A stretch of 64,000 bases of DNA from assembly GCA_964653285.1 (NCBI GenBank), contig CAZZEX010000009.1:11503-75502 (forward strand). Direction: 5' to 3'. Source of the stretch: CAZZEX01 sp964653285 (GTDB lineage: Bacteria; Chloroflexota; Anaerolineae; B4-G1). Of the stretch, positions 15,886 through 25,600 are shown piece by piece; the stretch's first letter is position 1, and each line of letters begins with the position of its first letter. The position numbers and the translations under genes were made by a program. The notes under the pieces are model-generated. The model did no database searches and was not told the DNA's origin. It saw nothing but the letters and a program-made list of their open reading frames with translations.

Positions 15886-17654
15886 TAGCGATCCACCTCG
15901 CCGACCGCGATGTCTATGCTCGCCAGAATGGGCGCCACGTCAGCCACCAGGTGCCCACGGCACAACTCGCCTATTACCCCCAGGTTAACGAAACTGGGGG
16001 TGCGGATGTGATACCGGTACGGGTTCGGCCCGCCGTCGGAGACCAGGTAAAAGCCCAACTCCCCCTTAGGGGATTCCACCCGGCCGTACACCTCGCCCGC
16101 CGGCACTTTCACAATCGGCTGCTTCTTTCCGGCCTGGATTGGCCCATCCGGCAGCCGTTCGAGCGCCTGGCGGAGGATGCGCAGCGACTGCCGTATCTCT
16201 TCGAAGCGCACTGCAAAGCGGGCATAGATGTCTCCGCCGTCACGCACCGCCACGTCCCAGTCAAACTCGTCGTAGATGGAATAAGGCTCGGCGCGACGGA
16301 TGTCGTAAGGGACGCCGGAGGCCCGCAGCAGCGGCCCGGTGCAGCCGTAGGCCACGGCCACATCCGCTGGCAACACGCCGACGCCTATGCTGCGGGCGCG
16401 AAAGACCTCGTTGTCCATCAGAAACCGCTCCAACTCGTCCACGCGGCGCGGAAGCCGCTCGTAGACCAACTCTTTCGCCAACGGGAGGAACCCCTCGGGC
16501 AGATCACGGGCCACACCGCCGAAGCGGAAGTAGTTGCACATCATCCGTGAACCCGATGCCATCTCGAACAGGTCTATGATCAGCTCCCGTTCCTCCAGCG
16601 CATAGAGCATGGCGGTAAGGTAAACGCCGATATCGTTGGTGAAGAAGCCGATGGAGATGAGGTGATTCATCACGCGGGTCAGTTCCGCCATGATGACACG
16701 GATGTACTCCGCTCGCTCAGGCACTTCCACCCCCAGCAGTTTTTCCACCGCCACGGCGTAGCCAAAGTTGTTGGACATCGAACACATGTAGTCCAACCGG
16801 TCAGTAAAGGGCATGTTGGCCAGCCAGGTATTGCGCTCACCAATCTTCTCGTGGCTGCGGTGCAGATAGCCCAACACGGGCTCCAGTCGCTGAATCGTCT
16901 CCCCGTCCAGGCAGGCCACTATGCCCAGGGCGCTGTGGGCGCTGAGATGCTGCGGCCCGACGTTGATCACCACTTGATCGGTGTGCATCGGACGCCCACC
17001 CTCAGCGGCGCGCTCGTCCATCGGTGCGTACACCGGCACTTCAGCCTGGAGTTTCCATCCCGCCGGCGACCAGTCCGGGGGATACTGAAGGTTGCGGCCC
17101 AACAGTGTCCGTTCCTCAGCCGGCACCGGTCGCCCCATCGGGTAACGGCTGGGGAACGGCTTATGGTCGGCCTCGTAGTACGGTTCTTGCCAATCCTTGC
17201 GCAGCGGATGACCGGCGAACCCCTCCCATAGCAGGATGCGCCGCAGGTCAGGGTGAGCCTCAAAGCGAATGCCCATCATGTCCCACGCCTCCCGCTCCTG
17301 AACGTTGGCCGAGGGCCAGACACTGACGAGCGATGGAACTACGGGGTCGTCACGGTCGGCGTGCACGTGAAGCGTCAGTGACCCTCCCTGGAAGCGGAAC
17401 AGGTGATGAACGGCCTCGAAGCGAGCCGGGAATCGGGCCGTGGGCCCCGGATAATCCACGCCGGTGACGCAGGAAAGGTAAACGTAGCCCGGTTCGTCCC
17501 GCAGGAAGGTGGCGATCTCTACCAACCGGTCGGGAGCGATGACCACCCCCTCGCACTCGGCGGGTTGGGCCGCACCAGGGAAGCGCTCTTCCAGGATAGA
17601 GAGTAGTTCTGCCGTCGGCGGAGAGATCTGGATTTCCTCGGCCATGTCACTCAC
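15885..17654 (-). CDS. nuoCD: NADH-quinone oxidoreductase fused subunits C and D
   Basis: This is a 589-aa fusion. Residues 1 to ~175 are NuoC (30-kDa subunit; EAWDMMGIRFEAHPDLRRIL), followed by a ~50-residue linker, then NuoD (49-kDa) from about 226 to the end. The quinone-pocket segment reads GPQHLSAHSALGIV, where most NuoD proteins have GPQHPxTHG. Both His are kept but the Pro and Gly are changed. The second quinone-contact region, RLDYMCSMSNN, keeps the Tyr. The start overlaps the nuoB stop (ATGA). Fusion of C and D is known in enterobacteria and some other groups. No nuoA, H or J-N genes are in the window. Confidence 0.93.
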   Translation of the reverse strand: MSDMAEEIQISPPTAELLSILEERFPGAAQPAECEGVVIAPDRLVEIATFLRDEPGYVYLSCVTGVDYPGPTARFPARFEAVHHLFRFQGGSLTLHVHADRDDPVVPSLVSVWPSANVQEREAWDMMGIRFEAHPDLRRILLWEGFAGHPLRKDWQEPYYEADHKPFPSRYPMGRPVPAEERTLLGRNLQYPPDWSPAGWKLQAEVPVYAPMDERAAEGGRPMHTDQVVINVGPQHLSAHSALGIVACLDGETIQRLEPVLGYLHRSHEKIGERNTWLANMPFTDRLDYMCSMSNNFGYAVAVEKLLGVEVPERAEYIRVIMAELTRVMNHLISIGFFTNDIGVYLTAMLYALEERELIIDLFEMASGSRMMCNYFRFGGVARDLPEGFLPLAKELVYERLPRRVDELERFLMDNEVFRARSIGVGVLPADVAVAYGCTGPLLRASGVPYDIRRAEPYSIYDEFDWDVAVRDGGDIYARFAVRFEEIRQSLRILRQALERLPDGPIQAGKKQPIVKVPAGEVYGRVESPKGELGFYLVSDGGPNPYRYHIRTPSFVNLGVIGELCRGHLVADVAPILASIDIAVGEVDR

Positions 17655-18259
17655 TTCTCACCCAGGGTCGCGATCTTATCTGTCAGCCGCCAGTCCACCA
17701 GGTCGGGGCCCAGCGCTGGCACAGGGATACCCTCGTCCTCATCCTTCTGATACCAGCGCAGGCTGCGTATCGTCTCCCGGTCCCACCTGGCGTGCAGGGC
17801 GAGGAAGGCGTTGTACAAAGCCTCCGGCCGAGGTGGGCATCCCGGAACGTAGACGTCCACGGGAATTAGCTTATCCACCCCGGAGACGACGTTATATCCC
17901 TCCTTGAACGGCCCACCGGAGATGGCGCAGGCCCCCATCGCGATGACGTATTTGGGCTCAGCCATCTGGTTGTAGAGACGGACTACCTGGGGGGCCATCT
18001 TCTTGGTGACCGTGCCGGAGACGATCATCAGGTCTGCCTGGCGGGGAGCGGGGCACACAACGTCCATACCGAAACGGGCCTGGTCGAAGCGGGCGGCGGC
18101 CGCGCAAATCGTCTCAATAGCACAGCAGCCCAGGCCTGAAAACAGGGGCCACAGCGACCGCTTGCGGCTCCAGTTGTAAAGCCGGTCCCAGGGCATAATG
18201 TGCACCGTACCCTGAAGCTCGGGAGGCAACTCTGGTAAGCGCGGTTTCTGAGTGGGCAT
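17651..18259 (-). CDS. nuoB: NADH-quinone oxidoreductase subunit B
   Basis: The protein is 202 aa from the ATG at 18259, preceded by AAGGAGA at eight bases. A longer frame to 18313 has no ribosome site. Cluster N2 ligands are visible in GLGCCAIET, MGACAISGG and VPGCPPRP. The basic N-terminal part SRKRSLWPLF and the block APRQADLMIVSGTVTKKMAP are standard. N2 is the last Fe-S centre before quinone. It is the first gene of a six-gene overlapping operon (nuoB, nuoCD, nuoI, ricT, small ORF, M20). The promoter was not identified with confidence in the 400 bases upstream. Confidence 0.95.
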   Translation of the reverse strand: MPTQKPRLPELPPELQGTVHIMPWDRLYNWSRKRSLWPLFSGLGCCAIETICAAAARFDQARFGMDVVCPAPRQADLMIVSGTVTKKMAPQVVRLYNQMAEPKYVIAMGACAISGGPFKEGYNVVSGVDKLIPVDVYVPGCPPRPEALYNAFLALHARWDRETIRSLRWYQKDEDEGIPVPALGPDLVDWRLTDKIATLGEK

Positions 18260-18317
18260 TGGAGCAATCTCCTTAAGTCTGATAGCCAAAAACAAACACA
18301 TTCCGTCTACCACTTTT

Positions 18318-18560
18318 TCAGCAGGAGTTTCCCGTGCGCCATCTCTGCGAGTGGCCCATCTTGGCCGAAAATCGGTGGCTCCACGTCGGGCGAAAATTGA
18401 CAGGTCGCTGATACCATTGTACCCTGGACAGCTTTGTGGCTGGCATTCTATGAGCTATGGCTTCGAACCGGGGAATGGCACGGCCCAGAAGCTCCTCATA
18501 GTAAGGCAAAGCATCCCCATCCCTGAATAAGGCATCCGCGATTGCTCTTCCCCTCAGCAT
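18318..18560 (-). pseudogene. Possible 80-aa ORF or gene remnant
   Basis: The 18260-18661 gap contains one open frame whose first half looks protein-like: IADALFRDGDALPYYEELLG, then RAIPRFEAIAHRMPATKLSR. The second half is rich in Trp, Arg and Ser and looks random. A GGGGAGG touches the start codon, too close to act as a ribosome site. I think it is the end of a decayed gene, possibly a nucleotidyltransferase-like protein, but cannot name it. A run GGGCTTTTTT on the minus strand (about 18608-18617) may be a terminator for the brxL operon. Confidence 0.3.
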
Positions 18561-18661
18561 CCTCCCCTATCAGTTCTCGCGCTGACCCAATTGCCCGAGG
18601 TCGGAAAAAAGCCCGTCCAATCTGTCACCATAGGGATGTAGGGCCAGCTATCTCCCGGTTC

Positions 18662-20092
18662 TTACTCAAACCCAATGGACACCTGAGCATACTCCGGATC
18701 GACCTTGTGTAACTCGTCTCGCACCCGTTGGCGGAGTTCTACTGCCGGTTTAACGCAGAACTCCCTGAACTGCTCTTCCGTTGGCTTCATGTCGGGAAAG
18801 AGCAACTTGAGAAAACCCGCAGCGAGACGGGCGATGGCCTTGCGGTCGCGGAGGTCGTTGCAGTTGACGAGGACCATATTCTCGGAGACATACTCGTCAT
18901 ATTGGGCACTACGGCGCATCACGTGGAGGACTTCGGAGAAGAAGTCACCCTTGAAACCCAGGCTCTTTGATGGCGTATCCTTAGTCACACGCTCCATCTC
19001 CCAGCCAGGAATCAGACCGTGGATGCGGTCGAGAAATGCCGTCTCCCGCAAAAAGTTGGGAATCTCGCGGAACAACCCTGAGTCTTGATGGATGGGTTGC
19101 CTGTTCTCGTCCAGGATGATGTTGCCCAACATGACAAAACTGGCCTCGGCCGTCCCCATTGTTCTGCCTCGGCTATAGCGCCCTGACTCCAGATACACCT
19201 TCAAGCCCGCGACTAGCTCGCCGGCACTGTCGCCACGAATGCTCTGTACCTCATCCAGGACAATCACGTCGTAGCGTGTGATCAGTCCGGGTATGTGCGA
19301 AGCGAGATTGTGAAATAGCACCGCCGGTGTGATCTTGCCCCCACCAATGACTCGTGCGTAGCGGGAGAGGTTGTCATACACGAAAGATTTGCCGGTGCCC
19401 TTGGGCGCCAACTCTACCAGGTTGACTCGTGGTTGTGCAACAGGCACGATGCGTGTGATCAGGACCATTTTCTGACGCAGAGACAGTGAACGAGGGCTGA
19501 ATCCAATGCTGGAGATCATCAGGTCCAGCCATTCTTCCAACTCGAAGTACTGCCGGCAATGGCAGAAGTAGTCGTAGTCGATACTGCTTATCTGAAAGGG
19601 ACGGAACTCACGCATCCAGACCTGCCCACGCTCCGCGCGCGATTCGGGTGGCACGTAGAACAAGTCCCCGATACCCCAAACGCCACTGGTGACAAGCAGT
19701 TCGTTGTTGTCCACGATGTGGCCACTGATACGCGCATCAGTGATATCCAGCAATGGAATATGTAGATTGCGCTCGCCGGTTTTCAGGTTGACCGTCACGT
19801 GATAGTCATCTAGCAACTGGACCGTCTCCATTTTCAGGAGGCGGTTCTTGATTTCGTCCTTCTGCCCCTTGGTGGGTAGAAACTTGGTCAAAAACGAGGC
19901 AATCTTCTCACGGCTTTCGCCGGTCAACCTGCCATCTTCGGCGTATGCTGATAGGATCCACTCGCCCACGTAGGTTGGGATCGCCCGGGCGCCGAAGCCG
20001 GCCTCGTGGATCAGATGCTTGTCGATAGCCACCTCGCCGTAGTAGTCGAGTGCCTTTTCCTCGAATGCTTCCAATGTCCCCAATGTCTCCAT
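18662..20092 (-). CDS. brxL: BrxL (BREX Lon-like ATPase), short form
   Basis: The protein is 476 aa from the ATG at 20092, which has TTAGGAG eight bases upstream. The frame extends to 20185 but without a good ribosome site. The AAA+ core shows NLVELAPKGTGKSFVYDNLS (Walker A near residue 234) and YDVIVLDEVQSI (Walker B), then SGRYSRGRT and ASFVMLGNI, all matching BrxL. Structures of BrxL show double-hexamer DNA-binding AAA+ rings. This protein matches the short class (about 450 aa, TIGR02688-like) and lacks a Ser-Lys Lon protease domain. It is the last gene of the BREX operon, 117 bases after pglZ. Confidence 0.88.
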   Translation of the reverse strand: METLGTLEAFEEKALDYYGEVAIDKHLIHEAGFGARAIPTYVGEWILSAYAEDGRLTGESREKIASFLTKFLPTKGQKDEIKNRLLKMETVQLLDDYHVTVNLKTGERNLHIPLLDITDARISGHIVDNNELLVTSGVWGIGDLFYVPPESRAERGQVWMREFRPFQISSIDYDYFCHCRQYFELEEWLDLMISSIGFSPRSLSLRQKMVLITRIVPVAQPRVNLVELAPKGTGKSFVYDNLSRYARVIGGGKITPAVLFHNLASHIPGLITRYDVIVLDEVQSIRGDSAGELVAGLKVYLESGRYSRGRTMGTAEASFVMLGNIILDENRQPIHQDSGLFREIPNFLRETAFLDRIHGLIPGWEMERVTKDTPSKSLGFKGDFFSEVLHVMRRSAQYDEYVSENMVLVNCNDLRDRKAIARLAAGFLKLLFPDMKPTEEQFREFCVKPAVELRQRVRDELHKVDPEYAQVSIGFE

Positions 20093-20208
20093 CAATCTGT
20101 CTCCTAACCTGGACGAGCCAGAACCAAAGTTCTCCGTTGGGCGAAGGTCTCTGACCGAGCCTGAAAGCCCATTGGCGGCGGTCATGAGACCTTGCCGAGC
20201 CTTTCGGT

Positions 20209-22602
20209 TCAGAATAGCTCCCGCAGGTCAAATGCCTGCGTCATCATAGACTTCATCTCCACCGCCTCTTCGACCTCTTGCTGCTGAGGTTGCCCCAGGA
20301 AGCCATACGTGACGCGGATGTGCAGTGTATCCACTCCTCCGTGCGAGCGTCGGAAACGGGCTTCGAGCGTGACGGTCTCTTGGCTCATTGGTGCCAGTGT
20401 GCCCAGATCAACGCCAGGCGCGTCGACGTTCGCGTTTTGGATTTCCAGCCGCACGGACTCGCAGGCGTAAGCATTGGTGTTCACTAACTCTACTTGAATC
20501 TCGGACTTGCGGGCGTAGTAGAACGCGTTCCCCAGCAAGCGCACAGTCAATGGTTTGGGCGATACGGTGAGTGGTGTAAAAACTGCCACTGGCACCAGCG
20601 TTTCTTCGGGGGTCAGCCCACCATGGATGTACGTGCTCCCTGTCGTCGGCAGAAATCGGTAATGGGCCCTGGCGGATAGATAGTTCTCGTTTAACCCAAA
20701 GCGTTCGCGTTCGAAAGTATAACATTGATATTGGATATTGTCAGGTAACTGGTGCAGCTCGCTATCGGTGATACGCACGTAGCGATGGTGCCTGTCCAGG
20801 ACTCGTTTCGCGAAAAAGGCAGAGTCAATCAGATTGGGAGCCTCAGCCGGGATACGCGTGGAGCCGTGGTCTGAGATCACGATGACCACCAGGTCGCGCG
20901 GGGCGCCGATACGCTCGCCGAAGGCGCGCACGTCTCGGGCAACGGCTCTCAGATAACTACGGGCAGCCTGGGCGTGAGAGATACCTACGTGCTCCTCATC
21001 CTGGTGAAAGGCCATATCCAAGGGCAAGTAGTTCAAAAAGTATACATCGTGCTCCCGTCGCTTGATTGCGCGCAGCGCGCCAATATGCGGGAGGTACAAC
21101 GCGCGCCGACCCCTCAGTGCTTGTTCCCAGGTTTCCTGCACTGGCTTTTCATACGATGTCCCTGCAAAGGGCTCAGGCTGGCCGACGAACAGACATTTCT
21201 TGCTGATCTCGGTGCATGAAGGTAACATCGAGACGTAGTATGTGAGTTGTTCGGCGTAGTACCCTTGTGCCTGCATGTAACGGGTAAAATCGCGAAAGAA
21301 CTTGGCATTGAAATTGTCAATAACAAGCACCAGCACTGGCGCGTCGCTCATCATTTTCCCTTTGAGCGCTGGCAGTGCCTGGTAGACCATCCTTGGCGAA
21401 CTCAGGCGCATTGCTGGATATCGCTTGTAGAGCCAATCGGCATAGGCGCCTGCAAAGTCAACTATATCGCCCGTCAATTGGCCGATCTCTTCCAGCCAAA
21501 AACGGTATGGCAGGTAGTGCTCCTCAGCCCACTCCAGCCATTGCTCGTCACTCCAGGGATTGGATGGGTTGGGATCGGGCTTCGGTGGGGGCGGCTGGCT
21601 AATCAGCAGGTCAAGGTCCGCCAGAGCCTGATCCAGATGAGGACGATGCTGGACCCGAGCGAACAAACCTCGCACGCGCCGCACCAGGTCACGGTCAATG
21701 GCGACCTCACCGGAACGGAGGAGACGTTGCACAGCGTCAAACTCGACTTCGAGATAGCCACTGGCCTGTGTTAGTATGGCTTCAAGCGCCTCGTGGGCCT
21801 GCCCTGAGCGTAGCCGATGGGTCGCAGTGGATCGCATTAACTGTTCCAGGTGGACGCGAATCTGATCCAGGGCTGAGCCAATCTGCGACTCGCTTACCTG
21901 GATATCGCTCAGATCCAGTTCTAACCGCGCCAGGAGGTCAAACTGATCACCCATGACTCGACGTCCGACCTCGGGCGGATAGCCGGTCAACACATTCAGG
22001 GTTGCCAACTGCTGTGCGAGTTGCTGTGGCGACTGTCGCAGCCACCGTACAATCAGCTTCTCCCCGGCTTGCTTGGCGCTATCCTCCCATTGCTGCAAGC
22101 GACGTCTGAAGATATTGCTGACCAAAGGACGTTCCATCGCCTCAGACCATTGCCGCGGATCGTAGCTTTTGAGCAGATCGCCCAGGCGTTGTAGCGGTAG
22201 TCGAGGCTGGGCCACAAACGGGCTGAAGAATATCTCCAGGACGAAATCCTCGAAACCACGACCCGGTGGGGCAGAGATGGCGACATCTAACAGTTGAGCG
22301 TGGGCAATTTGGTCCTCGCTGACCCAATCCGGCACCTCAATATTCCATAACTCGCTCAGTCGCTGGCGACGGGTCAACTCTTCGATGTGCACACGCTCTG
22401 GACTATAACGCTCCTGAAGACGACGCAACCAGGCTCCCACATTTACGTCACTGACCGCAACAGTGATGTCTTCACCGGCATGGAGTGCCTGAACCAGTCG
22501 GTCATAGGCCAGCACGTAATCTGCCACGCTGTTGACCTCGACGTCAGCAGTGATCGTGCCCAGTAACTCTGCGCTGCCCAAATAGACTGTCGCTTGAGCC
22601 AT
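20209..22602 (-). CDS. pglZ: PglZ-domain alkaline phosphatase-superfamily protein
   Basis: The protein is 797 aa and starts four bases after the brxC stop. The N-terminal ~400 residues are helical and variable. Residues about 425-690 form the PglZ phosphatase-like domain: APVLVLVIDNFNAKFFRDF holds the first metal Asp, VVIVISDHGSTRIP the metal Asp-His, and YIHGGLTPEETLVPVAVF the last His block. A C-terminal beta domain follows. PglZ is the signature protein of BREX phage defence. Its exact reaction is not settled. The usual D-x-M-R context of the first Asp is here D-N-F-N, so the site is divergent. Confidence 0.9.
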   Translation of the reverse strand: MAQATVYLGSAELLGTITADVEVNSVADYVLAYDRLVQALHAGEDITVAVSDVNVGAWLRRLQERYSPERVHIEELTRRQRLSELWNIEVPDWVSEDQIAHAQLLDVAISAPPGRGFEDFVLEIFFSPFVAQPRLPLQRLGDLLKSYDPRQWSEAMERPLVSNIFRRRLQQWEDSAKQAGEKLIVRWLRQSPQQLAQQLATLNVLTGYPPEVGRRVMGDQFDLLARLELDLSDIQVSESQIGSALDQIRVHLEQLMRSTATHRLRSGQAHEALEAILTQASGYLEVEFDAVQRLLRSGEVAIDRDLVRRVRGLFARVQHRPHLDQALADLDLLISQPPPPKPDPNPSNPWSDEQWLEWAEEHYLPYRFWLEEIGQLTGDIVDFAGAYADWLYKRYPAMRLSSPRMVYQALPALKGKMMSDAPVLVLVIDNFNAKFFRDFTRYMQAQGYYAEQLTYYVSMLPSCTEISKKCLFVGQPEPFAGTSYEKPVQETWEQALRGRRALYLPHIGALRAIKRREHDVYFLNYLPLDMAFHQDEEHVGISHAQAARSYLRAVARDVRAFGERIGAPRDLVVIVISDHGSTRIPAEAPNLIDSAFFAKRVLDRHHRYVRITDSELHQLPDNIQYQCYTFERERFGLNENYLSARAHYRFLPTTGSTYIHGGLTPEETLVPVAVFTPLTVSPKPLTVRLLGNAFYYARKSEIQVELVNTNAYACESVRLEIQNANVDAPGVDLGTLAPMSQETVTLEARFRRSHGGVDTLHIRVTYGFLGQPQQQEVEEAVEMKSMMTQAFDLRELF

Positions 22603-22606
22603 CTTC

Positions 22607-25600
22607 TCAGTAAAGTCCCTTCAGTTTATCAGCCAGTTCAATCAACATCTGGCGTGCGTCATCCTCATCAACCACGCCCTCTTTGATGACATCTCGCAAG
22701 ATGCTGGACAACAACACCAGCAAGGCATCTTTATCCTCTGGATAGACGAACTTATATTCCCGCTCCAATAGTGTTTGCTGTGTGAGGGGGCTAGCTTCGT
22801 ACTTACGATCCTCGTTGATGAAAGAAAGCGTGATCACCTGTCCAAAGCTGCCATCCTCTCCCTGGCTGACCAGCTTCACGACGCGCGTGTTCTTCACCGA
22901 CAGATCGTATTTGTCTTCAACTGTTTGGCGCTGCAGTGCAGTGCGTGGATCTTCATCTGCGTCTGTGACCAGCACCTTGACGCCAGGTTCGGGTGCATGA
23001 ATCTCCAGGACGACGCCGCCTCGGAAAAGAATCTGGGAGCGGGTCTGCAAGTCTTCCTTCTTATACACACCACGGATCTTCCACCTGGGGGCAGGAAGTT
23101 TGACACGGTTGGCTGCGATGCGTTCCAGCGCCGCCTCCAGCATCTGTACATATTCATCATTGCGGTCACGGCGCCAATCATCCACTCTGCCCAGGCCCAA
23201 TCCAGCATCGGCTGGCAGTTGGTCGAAGAAGGTTGTCTCAATGTTGACGATAGTGCGCAGCCGCTGGACGACTGCTCGCGAAGCATGGCTGTGCCACGGA
23301 GCGTACTCATCCTTCTGCTCATCGCCCAGGTTCTTGTACCAATCCGCTATAGCTGTCTGGTAATCACCGTAGAAGTCACTGGCCGGGTTGAATGGAGCCA
23401 TCAACCGCTTCAACAACGTATCTTTGACACGACGTGCCCCATTTTCGATAGCAGCCTTGTCTTGCTTCAATCCCTCCAGGATCTTCGGCTGGCTGGATGC
23501 GGTGATCATAGCGTCTTCAGGGAAGCCATACGCGGTCTGAAGCTGTTCCAGGACCAGGCGGTAGGGGTTTGTCCCTTCGACGTTACGCATCAGCTTGACC
23601 AGCGCTTGCGTAGAGTTATCAGTCTCATCATCCTCATAGATCTCGGGCACTTGTGCCAGGTTGGGAAGCTGGCCCCACCAGTCTCGCAGTGCAGCGTGAG
23701 CCTCATTGACCGTATGTTGTTGTCCAGCCACCCCAGGCTCCGCCGCAAACAGGTTGTAAATGGTGTTGATGAGCGCCCGTGCCGCCGGGCTAATTGTCTG
23801 GCGTTCCAGGATTGCGTTGGGATGCTCGTTGTTTACCAACGCGATGATGAGGTCAGGGTCGTTCATCGTTGCGTAGCCCACCGCGCCAGGCTGCAACTGC
23901 AGGCGCAGTTCGTCGCCAAGGGCACGCACGGCATAAGCCAGATAGAGCGATAGGGCAATCGGACCCTGTCCATAGGGTACATCGGCGTGGGCCGCGAGCA
24001 ATTTGCGTACCGGCAATGTATCCCCCTGGTTGAGAGCACGTAGAGTATCAAGCATGGCAGCCAGTGCCGGCAGTTTGCCCCGGAACTTGACGGCTGAAGA
24101 CTCCACATCGTATGGAGCAACGTTGCCTGACGCAGGTACAGTTTGCTGCAACGCGCCGCTGTTGGCCAAGACATTCTTCAGGTAGCGGATTTCGCCCCGA
24201 TTAGCGGGAGCCGAGTGGTCGATTTCGACGCGGCGATGCGTGCGTAGTAAAGCCCCCACAGCATCGGTCAGCGGCACGTCCTTACCCGGGCCAAAGCGAG
24301 ATACGTGAATCTGGTTCAGGTATGGGTGGGGCCATTTGTTGTGCTTCTCATATAGCCGCCCTATCAATTCATCGGCTGGCTCGTACTCACTTTGAGGCTG
24401 CGCAACGAGTACTGCACCTCCTTGGCCATACCAACAGAGTTCTTTGGCTTCCAGGTAGCGCCGGCGTGTTTTGACAAAATCGCCGCTGTAACCTGTTTCC
24501 CGCCGTTCGTCGCCGATGATGTCCTCCTGTAGACGCGAACGGTCTTGCAGGGTCATGGCATCGAGATCCTCGCTCTTTTGAATGTGAAGCGCCGCCCGCA
24601 AGTTCATGACGCCCTCGCGTATGGGGATGGGTTGGCGAGGTACGCCGGCAATGACGCGATCACTCTGATTTGTCTCTGTGGCACGCCGGGCACGTGCGAT
24701 GTCTTCGTCGGTTTCGCACAAGACGTAGACCTGCACGCCTTCGTAGCGCGCCTTCCATTCTGTCTCGCTCTGCAGTCGTTGCTCGTGGTAGGTGAAAAAG
24801 TCAACCATTTCACCAGCGTCCTCAAGGGGGTATTGGGCCTGCAGATCGCCCGGCCGGGCAAAAACTCGCAGCAACCGCTTATCCTCGGTATAGGGCTGGT
24901 TGTGGTTCTTGGCTTCCAGCCACGCCCCCCCACGGCCAAGCGAGACCAGGGTCATGACCTCGGCGGCCAAATCCTCCGACACATTGCCTGGGTCGGACTT
25001 GTACTGCTCGATGAGCGATTCGAAGTCGGTGGCCTCGCTGCGGCGGAACTCGTAGATGCCGGTTGATGACTGGAACAGAATCTTTTGTTTGACTAATTCG
25101 GCCAGGCGGTTTTGCAATTGTGATTTTTCAGCCGGGGACTCGCAGTATAGGCCAAACGCCAGATTCTCGAAGGTGGAGGCGACCTTACTGATTTCATAGA
25201 TGAGTAAGAGTCTGAGGGTCCGTTCAACCATTGGATCAAGCTCACCGATCAACTGGGCCTGGGCCTGCTTTTGTGCCTCGCGCAGCGAGGCCTGGTAGTT
25301 GCGTATCTGTTGGCGAACACCCTCACGCACCTCGGTGTTATCCGGCTTGAGCTCTGCGGCAAAGTAAGTCGCTAGCTCATCAGCCGTGTACAGGTTCAAG
25401 CGACCATCGCTTTTAACCTCGGTTTGTGCCACGTACCACGGATATGAACCTGGTACCGGTACTGATTCCAGCGCCCCGGAGAAGAACGAAAAGACCGAGC
25501 GCGCATTAGATCCCACTTCGGTGGACATCTCGATCAGGCAGTGCGTGGCCATGGGGTGCATCGGGTAGATGTTTTCGACGATTCGTTGACGCAGTTCAGG

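Noticed and set aside
18662..20092. BrxL as a full Lon protease
   Set aside because: No Ser-Lys catalytic dyad or Lon C-terminal domain is present. The length matches the short BrxL class.
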